From Candidatus Omnitrophota bacterium (GTDB lineage Bacteria; Omnitrophota; Gorgyraeia; Gorgyraeales; Gorgyraeaceae): a DNA stretch of 64,000 nt. Positions 58,522 through 64,000 of this stretch are shown in pieces (position 1 is the first letter of the stretch; each line of letters begins with the position of its first letter). The stretch spans positions 3,726 to 67,725 of the forward strand of contig DNHS01000056.1 in assembly GCA_003485765.1 (NCBI GenBank), written 5' to 3'. The notes under the pieces are model-generated. The model ran no database searches and had not been told where the DNA came from. It was given only the letters and a program-made list of their open reading frames with translations. Made by a program: the position numbers and the translations under genes.

Positions 58522-59816
58522 TTTTTAGCGCTCAGAAGAGATAATATCCCGGTATAACTCCAAAAAATATAACTGGGAACTATCCAGTAAAGCGTATCAT
58601 AGGTTAAAAATGTGCACATTATACCTGCAAGGCCTGACAAAAAACCTATCAACAATAACCTATTATCTCTGGTTAAATTAGCCTTAAGCTTTAAGCATGA
58701 ACGCTTCAAAATAGAAAAAATAAAAATAAGAAAACCTCCCAACCCTACTATCCCTGCCTCTGCTAAAATTGTTATATACATGCAATCCGCTATCTTTTGG
58801 TCATATTCTGTTATATTAGCTATAGCCGGTAAATAATGGTCAAATAAAACCCTGTAATGTCCAAAACCTATCCCAAAAAAAAGATGGTCTTTGAGTATGG
58901 CTTCAAGCGCTGAAAAACGTATAATCTTTCTTAAATAGACCTCCCAGCTTGATAGGTATCTAAGGCTGTAACGCCAAAATGCAAAATTATTGTAGCCTAA
59001 CAGCACAGAACTAACCCATACTAAAAATATACAAAATAATATAAGCCACAGTATAAAGACTATCTTCTTCCGCCTAATAAAAAAAGAGGTCATAATGAAT
59101 ACGCTTGTTAATAAGCCAATAAGCGCGCCCCTGGAAAATACCAGAATAATACAAACAGCTATCGTAACTGCATAAATAAAAGCTGCTATTTTAAAAAATC
59201 TTTTCTCCTCTTTTAAGAACAATACATATGCAAGCGGAAAGATCGCTAAAAGGTATGTCCCGAATGATATTGGATGCATATGTATAGACATCATCCTAAT
59301 GCCCTTATACGTCTCATAGTATAAACTTGTTAAATATTTTTCATATATAATATTGTTTCTTGTAGAGAATTCTATTATTCCATAAAGACATAAAACAAAT
59401 GCCATAAAACATACAACTCTTAATATATATTTAGTATTTTGTATTTTAAATGTGATTTTTGCAAAAAAGTATAAAAATGGTATAGGAAATATATAGCTCC
59501 AGAAATGCCTATACATAGTAACCGACTCCACTGCATTCACAATACCTGCCATTAAAGCCGCTAAAAATATCCAGAAAGGTATTTCTTCCCTGGAAAATAT
59601 AAGCTTATACAATTGTCTGTCAATAAAAAGCAAAACTGAAAGAAAAATAATTAACACAACAAAAAACCAAAAGCGACAAGATTCATTAACAATCGGAGCG
59701 AAAAACGATATCCATAAAAACAAAGCTATTACTCCTGTTAACTTAAAATTATTTATTACTTTATCCATAATATATTGCGGCTGTAAGAATGCTATGATGA
59801 ATCGCTTTTTAAGCAT
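58512..59816 (-). CDS. O-antigen ligase/polymerase-like membrane protein
   Basis: A 434-residue integral membrane protein with about ten to twelve hydrophobic helices. The periplasmic loop around residues 295-340 (IIRFSALEAILKDHLFFGIGFGHYRVLFDHYL) matches the Wzy_C/WaaL ligase region. A second start at 59768 (MDKVINNFKL) is possible; no clear Shine-Dalgarno decides. It lies between glycosyltransferases in an overlapping string, which supports polymerisation or ligation of a surface glycan. Wzy and WaaL cannot be separated from sequence. Confidence 0.83.
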   Translation of the reverse strand: MLKKRFIIAFLQPQYIMDKVINNFKLTGVIALFLWISFFAPIVNESCRFWFFVVLIIFLSVLLFIDRQLYKLIFSREEIPFWIFLAALMAGIVNAVESVTMYRHFWSYIFPIPFLYFFAKITFKIQNTKYILRVVCFMAFVLCLYGIIEFSTRNNIIYEKYLTSLYYETYKGIRMMSIHMHPISFGTYLLAIFPLAYVLFLKEEKRFFKIAAFIYAVTIAVCIILVFSRGALIGLLTSVFIMTSFFIRRKKIVFILWLILFCIFLVWVSSVLLGYNNFAFWRYSLRYLSSWEVYLRKIIRFSALEAILKDHLFFGIGFGHYRVLFDHYLPAIANITEYDQKIADCMYITILAEAGIVGLGGFLIFIFSILKRSCLKLKANLTRDNRLLLIGFLSGLAGIMCTFLTYDTLYWIVPSYIFWSYTGILSLLSAKKCL

Positions 59817-59826
59817 CTTTTTTGAG

Positions 59827-60804
59827 CTAGCTATCCTTATGCTTTATTTCTTCTACTAACGACATCTTCTTTGTAAATATTGCAGGTAAATATAATGAAG
59901 CGCCTAAAAATATTCCCAACAACTCCGCCATTCTTATGATCGGGGAATATAAAATCCAGCTCAATTTATAAGATAAGTTTCTTTTTAAATGCGATATATA
60001 TATCATATCTTTTATCGACTTAAAAATAAAAATCAAAGGAAGCTTTAATAATGCTGAAAAAGTCCATCGCTTAAGCAACAAATGATTTAATCTTGCATCA
60101 TCAAAATATCTCTTCATTGTTCCAATAAAAGACTTGTGTAAATCATGAGAATGAATAACCTCTGAACTAGACTCAAATATGATCTTATACCCTTTTTCTA
60201 ACATTCGTTGTGACCATTCTAAGTCTTCGCCAAATTCAATATCTGCGAATGGATTTTTCAACAGCAGATCTTTTTTAATTGCGCAACTAATTGTATGAAA
60301 TGATATAAATCTCCTTTTTTCTTCCACGTCTTTATTTTTATATTCCGCAAATGTCTTAATATGCTTTATTCTCTCGCTAAAAATACGATCATTGCGTAAG
60401 ATGTCCAGTACGCCCAATGGGTTGCAATCTTGTCTAGGACATAATCTGCTGCACACTCCGGCAACATCTTCGTATATTAAAAATGGCCTGATTAAATTAT
60501 TTAACCAATGCTTATCTTTTGGCGTTGCGTCTCCATTTAAAAATACCAAATATTCACCCTTGCTTAAACACATGCCTAAATTTCGAGTTTTGCCATGCCC
60601 GAATTCTTCTGGAGAAATTTGAATCAAAACAACAGGATATTTTCTTATTATTTCTAAAACTCTACTGTTAGAACCAGAATCGATTATTATCACTTCAAAA
60701 CCACAGCTTATCTCCTGGCAAAAAACAGCCTTAAGCGTTTCTTCAATCATATTTTCCTGGTTTTTAGTTAAAATTACTATAGAGATTTTTATGATATTAT
60801 TCAT
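59827..60804 (-). CDS. Family 2 glycosyltransferase, rhamnosyltransferase-like
   Basis: GT-A fold, 325 residues. KISIVILTKNQENMIEETLKAV and EVIIIDSGSNSRVLEII begin the nucleotide-binding core; EEFGHGKTRNLGMCLSKGEYLVFLNGDATP gives the DXD-like site; FADIEFGEDLEWSQRMLEKGY is the acceptor/catalytic region. A hydrophobic C-terminal helix (about 290-312) suggests membrane attachment. It overlaps the heptosyltransferase-like gene by four bases. Confidence 0.87.
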   Translation of the reverse strand: MNNIIKISIVILTKNQENMIEETLKAVFCQEISCGFEVIIIDSGSNSRVLEIIRKYPVVLIQISPEEFGHGKTRNLGMCLSKGEYLVFLNGDATPKDKHWLNNLIRPFLIYEDVAGVCSRLCPRQDCNPLGVLDILRNDRIFSERIKHIKTFAEYKNKDVEEKRRFISFHTISCAIKKDLLLKNPFADIEFGEDLEWSQRMLEKGYKIIFESSSEVIHSHDLHKSFIGTMKRYFDDARLNHLLLKRWTFSALLKLPLIFIFKSIKDMIYISHLKRNLSYKLSWILYSPIIRMAELLGIFLGASLYLPAIFTKKMSLVEEIKHKDS

Positions 60805-61865
60805 GCTATGCGCGAGGTAGGCATAAGCTCTTTTACTGACTCGACTACCTTTTCCATAGATATCTTATCCATACAGGTTTGTTTCTTATCGCATTTATTC
60901 TTATAACATGGGGCGCACTTTGCTTCTGTGATTATTTTAGAGCCTAGATTATATAAATCTATTTCCTGAGCACAGGTAGGGCCAAAAAGCGCAACAACCG
61001 GTTTTTTAAGCGCTATTGCCATGTGCATTGCAAGCGTATCGGCTGCTATAATCAGCCCGCAATTATTAATCAATGCAGTGAATTCCTTAAGGCTATTGTC
61101 GCATCCGCTATCAATTACTTTACCATCCATTGCTTTTCTAATATATTTATGGATATCCTTTTCAAAAGGCCCTCCAAGTAATATTATTTTCACATTTAAT
61201 TCTTTACACAATAACTCTATTAGACTAACTAACCTATTTTTTCCTAAGTTCTTATTTGCAAAAACCCTGCCTGCCCCTGTATTGATGCCAATAACAATAT
61301 CGTCTTTATCTAACCCGTTCTTCTTGAAAAAACTGTCTGCAAAATCAATATGTTTTTTATCTAACTTTAATTCATAAGGATTGTTTTGATAGTTAAGTTT
61401 TGCTGTTTCAAATATTAGCTCCTGATAGGTCTTTTTATTTTTAAAAAATTTTAACTCATCATCTATGCCTAACAGATAAGAATAACTCGCTTCCTTATTC
61501 AAAGGGCATAACTTGCCTTTTTTATCCAAGCCAAAGCCATATTTTTCAGAAGCCCTGACAGACATAGCCAGAGAAGCTGCTTCAATAGCCTTATCTAAAG
61601 ATATAACAATATCGAACTCTTCTCCGTTTAGCAGTAAAACGCTCTTTTTGCTATAAACCAAAATCCGGTTTATGCTATCATTGCCTTCTAAAAGTTCCAG
61701 CGCTAACTCTTCGACAATCCATGTTATATGACTATATGGATATTTTTTCTTTAATCCAGATAAAAGCGTAGTTGTCCTTAAAACATCTCCTGCTGAAGCT
61801 AATTTGATAATTAAAATCTTTTTACTATTACAAGAAATTGACATGTTCTCTAGGCTGTTTAACAT
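60801..61865 (-). CDS. Family 9 glycosyltransferase (heptosyltransferase-like)
   Basis: A GT-B transferase of the LPS heptosyltransferase family. KKILIIKLASAGDVLRTTTLLSGLKKKYP is the family N-terminus and LIIAADTLAMHMAIALKKPVVALFGPT the donor site, with NTGAGRVFANK between. The C-terminal cysteines (CAPCYKNKCDKKQTCM) are common in this family. A start at 61844 (MSISCNSKKI) is as likely as 61865; both overlap the radical SAM gene upstream. It suggests an outer membrane glycolipid. Confidence 0.88.
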   Translation of the reverse strand: MLNSLENMSISCNSKKILIIKLASAGDVLRTTTLLSGLKKKYPYSHITWIVEELALELLEGNDSINRILVYSKKSVLLLNGEEFDIVISLDKAIEAASLAMSVRASEKYGFGLDKKGKLCPLNKEASYSYLLGIDDELKFFKNKKTYQELIFETAKLNYQNNPYELKLDKKHIDFADSFFKKNGLDKDDIVIGINTGAGRVFANKNLGKNRLVSLIELLCKELNVKIILLGGPFEKDIHKYIRKAMDGKVIDSGCDNSLKEFTALINNCGLIIAADTLAMHMAIALKKPVVALFGPTCAQEIDLYNLGSKIITEAKCAPCYKNKCDKKQTCMDKISMEKVVESVKELMPTSRIA

Positions 61866-62901
61866 TCCAAAGTATCTGATTAAATGTATTATCTCTGCAC
61901 AATGGTATGCAATTGCGAAAATCTATCCTATTTATAGCTTTAACCCTTTCTTCGGAATTCCAGATATACTTAAAACTTTTCTTTTTAAGGTCCCCTATGC
62001 AATATTTATTATAACCCCTAGTGTGGCAGCATATATACATCTTTCCCGTAGCGGATATCACAGTGGCAAACTGCTGGCCGTAACATTTCTTATAATACCT
62101 TCCAAACTTAGAGTCATGTGCCATCTCGTATTTATGCTGGGAATACAAAACCTTGAATTTGTTGCCTGAATATTTAAGGCAATTTACTATCTCATCCTGG
62201 ACATCTGCCCAATAATACCTGAACTTTCCTCCGTTATGGATCTGCATAGGCCTGAATTGCAGATAATCAACACCTAATCTATCTGCTAGCAGCGTTGCCT
62301 TCATCATATCCGGTTTTGTATAATCACTAGTTAAGAAACCTATTCCTACATTGCATAAACTTTTTATTTTTTTCTTTATTTTTACCAATAAAGCTATATT
62401 TTTTATGATTTTATTAAACTCGTTTCCATCAAGGCCATGCGTCAGTTTAAATACTCCGGGCGATCCTGCATCCAAAGATACCCTCAGCCATGTGCAGTTA
62501 TTTAAAAGAACGCTCGATGACTTATGGTCTAATAATGACCCGTTCGTTATGAAACCCACGTCAAGGCCCTTTGAGCGGGCAAGCTTAACCATGTCCAGCG
62601 TGCAGGGATTGCATAAGGGCTCTCCGCCTCCTGTAAATATTAATCCTTTTATTTTGTTTTTTGCAAGCTGCAAGATAATTTTTTTAGCAAGTCTGGGGGT
62701 AAGAAAACTTCTATCATTGATTCTGAAATAATTTACAACGCACTCCTGGCATCTATGATTACATATATTTGTCATATCCAATTCTACTGTGATTGGAGGC
62801 GTATTCTTTCCATTCAACCAATCATTTACCCTATCTAAGTGCTTCAATATCTTGTCGGAGCTAAACTGCCTCACATCAATCTGTCTTAAATCCATGCCCA
62901 C
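61828..62901 (-). CDS. Radical SAM/SPASM-type protein
   Basis: A 357-residue AdoMet radical protein. CNHRCQEC (Cys47, 51, 54) binds the cluster and FTGGGEPLCNP supports AdoMet. The C-terminus has CYGQQFATVISATGKMYICC and CIGDLKKKSFKYIW, a SPASM-like auxiliary-cluster region. The start is GTG at 62901, seven bases after AAGGAG; an ATG two codons later has poorer spacing. The stop of a 41-codon membrane peptide lies between. Such proteins in glycan clusters may modify peptides or small molecules; the target is unknown. Confidence 0.85.
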   Translation of the reverse strand: MGMDLRQIDVRQFSSDKILKHLDRVNDWLNGKNTPPITVELDMTNICNHRCQECVVNYFRINDRSFLTPRLAKKIILQLAKNKIKGLIFTGGGEPLCNPCTLDMVKLARSKGLDVGFITNGSLLDHKSSSVLLNNCTWLRVSLDAGSPGVFKLTHGLDGNEFNKIIKNIALLVKIKKKIKSLCNVGIGFLTSDYTKPDMMKATLLADRLGVDYLQFRPMQIHNGGKFRYYWADVQDEIVNCLKYSGNKFKVLYSQHKYEMAHDSKFGRYYKKCYGQQFATVISATGKMYICCHTRGYNKYCIGDLKKKSFKYIWNSEERVKAINRIDFRNCIPLCRDNTFNQILWNVKQPREHVNFL

Positions 62902-62902
62902 A

Positions 62903-63028
62903 CTATTTCTCCTTACTGTATCCCAAATTTATAAACAGATATCTTAACCCAAACTTTAATAATATAAACCCGGTCGCTATTAATAAATATGTAAAAATTA
63001 TGATCTCGCGTAAAACTTTGAAAATCAT
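62903..63028 (-). CDS. Hypothetical 41-residue membrane peptide
   Basis: A short frame between two radical SAM genes. It starts MIFKVLREIIIFTYLLIATG and continues with FILLKFGLRYLFINLGYSK: one long hydrophobic helix (about 8-24) flanked by basic residues. The stop is one base before the next gene's start region and overlaps its AAGGAG box, as in a compact operon. The upstream ribosome site is weak. I do not recognise it. It could be a small membrane subunit or a precursor-like peptide for the neighbouring enzymes. Confidence 0.5.
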   Translation of the reverse strand: MIFKVLREIIIFTYLLIATGFILLKFGLRYLFINLGYSKEK

Positions 63029-63113
63029 GCTTATCTTTTAAGAAACTTTTGCATAACTCATACCTTTCATATGCTATATATTCAGCTCATATATAAAATT
63101 TTCTCTCTTATTT

Positions 63114-64000
63114 TTACCTTCTAAAGGTTAAATTCTCAGATTGTTCTGAAGCTAAGACCTCTATAGCAGCTTTATCTCCGTGCAAAGCCAGGGCCTTACC
63201 AATAATAGGGAATACAGTGCAAACTAGCCAGCATGAACACTTACCAGAATCTATAAAATCTCTTACCTCACAAGCCTTGTTAGAATCCCATATATAGTCC
63301 ATCTTATTATCTCTTATATTTCCTATTGTTTTTTCTTTTAAAAGCGGGCAGAAAAACATATTTCCATAAGGATCGAGCATTACAAATTTAAATCCGGCAT
63401 TGCAATCATAAGCAAATCTGCTTTTTGTCTTTTGGAAATCTACAAGATGGGACCAGTAATATATTTTAGTGAAAAGATTTATTTTACCCCTCACCGTAGA
63501 CATATTATTATAAAAATCCTCCGGGCTAGAAACCTTTCTGATAATGCGTTCCAGTATTTGCCCGATATGGCCCTCTATTCTTTCAAGATCTTTATTGCTC
63601 CATTTAAATACCTCGCTTTGCCTGGACTCTTTTGGCACCCCAAACTGGGCAAAAAAATCAATGCCATTTTTATCAGCAAATTCCCAGCAAGGCACCAGCT
63701 GATCCGTATTAAAAGGCGTCAAAACAAAAGTAAGACTAAAACGCACTTCCGGAAGCTCTTTCTTAAAGAATTCTAATGTTTTCACAAAACCGCTGAATCC
63801 GCCATCAACGCCCCTTATCTTGTCGTAAGCATCTCCAAGCCCATCAAGAGAGCTTCCTATCCATATAGCATTTGTTTTGATCTTTTTAAGAATCTGCTTC
63901 ATTTTCGAAACTATGACTTCTGTATTTATGCCATTTGTAAGAATTCCTAAAGATGCTTGCGGCAGCGTATCTTTTATCGCAAAACATATATCTACAAAAT
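63114..64000 (-). CDS. Radical SAM/SPASM-type protein, 5' end outside the window
   Basis: The frame is open to the window edge; about 295 residues are seen. Before the internal Met at 63902 it reads GILTNGINTEVIVSKM, the typical central strand of a radical SAM barrel, so the CxxxCxxC motif lies beyond base 64000. The C-terminal part (DCNAGFKFVMLDPYGNMFFCPL, TIGNIRDNKMDYIW, SGKCSCWLVCTVF) is a SPASM/Twitch-like domain. It precedes the 41-residue peptide and another radical SAM gene. Target unknown. Confidence 0.83.
   Translation of the reverse strand, partial: FVDICFAIKDTLPQASLGILTNGINTEVIVSKMKQILKKIKTNAIWIGSSLDGLGDAYDKIRGVDGGFSGFVKTLEFFKKELPEVRFSLTFVLTPFNTDQLVPCWEFADKNGIDFFAQFGVPKESRQSEVFKWSNKDLERIEGHIGQILERIIRKVSSPEDFYNNMSTVRGKINLFTKIYYWSHLVDFQKTKSRFAYDCNAGFKFVMLDPYGNMFFCPLLKEKTIGNIRDNKMDYIWDSNKACEVRDFIDSGKCSCWLVCTVFPIIGKALALHGDKAAIEVLASEQSENLTFRR

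Overview
The window reads as a chromosomal segment of an uncultivated, AT-rich, Gram-negative-type bacterium. Gene content (S10 ribosomal operon headed by tuf, an archaeal-type phosphoglycerate mutase, citramalate synthase, UppP/O-antigen-ligase-like/heptosyltransferase-like envelope genes) and the many short palindromic repeats suggest something like Candidatus Omnitrophota (OP3). This is an impression from gene content, not a phylogeny. Almost every gene lies on the minus strand, so the biological order runs from high to low coordinates.

Region 1 (1-5.9 kb): tRNA-Tyr, tRNA-Gly, tRNA-Thr(TGT), a sigma70-type promoter, tRNA-Thr(GGT), then tuf-rpsJ-rplC-rplD-rplW-rplB-rpsS-rplV-rpsC (rpsC runs off the window). 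Region 2 (5.8-25 kb): housekeeping genes lysC, cimA, valS, nadC, uvrB, birA, coaX, mnmA, larE, tRNA-Met, tilS, ftsH, folP, cdaA with a very short CdaR-like partner, pdxJ, acpS, nnrD. Region 3 (25.5-39.8 kb): recA-alaS-hisD-hisB-hisH-hisA-hisF-hisI-trpE-trpG-trpD-trpC-trpF, then a small excisionase-type HTH gene and apgM. hisG, hisC, hisE, trpA and trpB are not in the window. Region 4 (40-50.4 kb): divergent cinA-thpR, then rpsO-pnp-uppP-ftsK-rodZ-rimO-pgsA-pgpA.

Region 5 (50.5-64 kb) is the most unusual. A sigma70-type promoter and a strong Shine-Dalgarno precede a 47-codon gene at 55854-55997. Its product has a basic leader containing an FxxPxLxxxG motif, like the leader motif read by PqqD-type recognition domains, and a core with four cysteines spaced CxxCxxCxxC. 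It is followed by two PqqD-like proteins, a radical SAM/SPASM enzyme, an HPr-kinase-like P-loop kinase, a GT4 glycosyltransferase, a B2-type transglutaminase-fold leader peptidase and a GT2 glycosyltransferase, with a family-5-type nucleotidyltransferase divergently placed. No lasso cyclase is present. I read this as a candidate undescribed RiPP system (radical-SAM-modified Cys peptide using lasso-type leader handling). Upstream lie more glycosyltransferases, an O-antigen-ligase-like protein, two more radical SAM proteins and a 41-residue membrane peptide.

Two non-coding stretches (19272-19599 and 25039-25530) carry two related structured elements, A and B. They have long perfect or near-perfect stems, compensatory base changes between copies and conserved loops; in one place B replaces the variable arm of A. 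They look like a novel structured RNA or RNA-like mobile element.

A third theme is repeat invasion. A 33-bp palindrome occurs four times, always just after a stop codon. REP-like hairpins flanked by GTAG occur between several genes. Palindromic or low-complexity repeats are also inserted in frame inside mnmA, hisH, trpF, trpE, alaS, valS and a glycosyltransferase, adding peptides to otherwise conserved enzymes.
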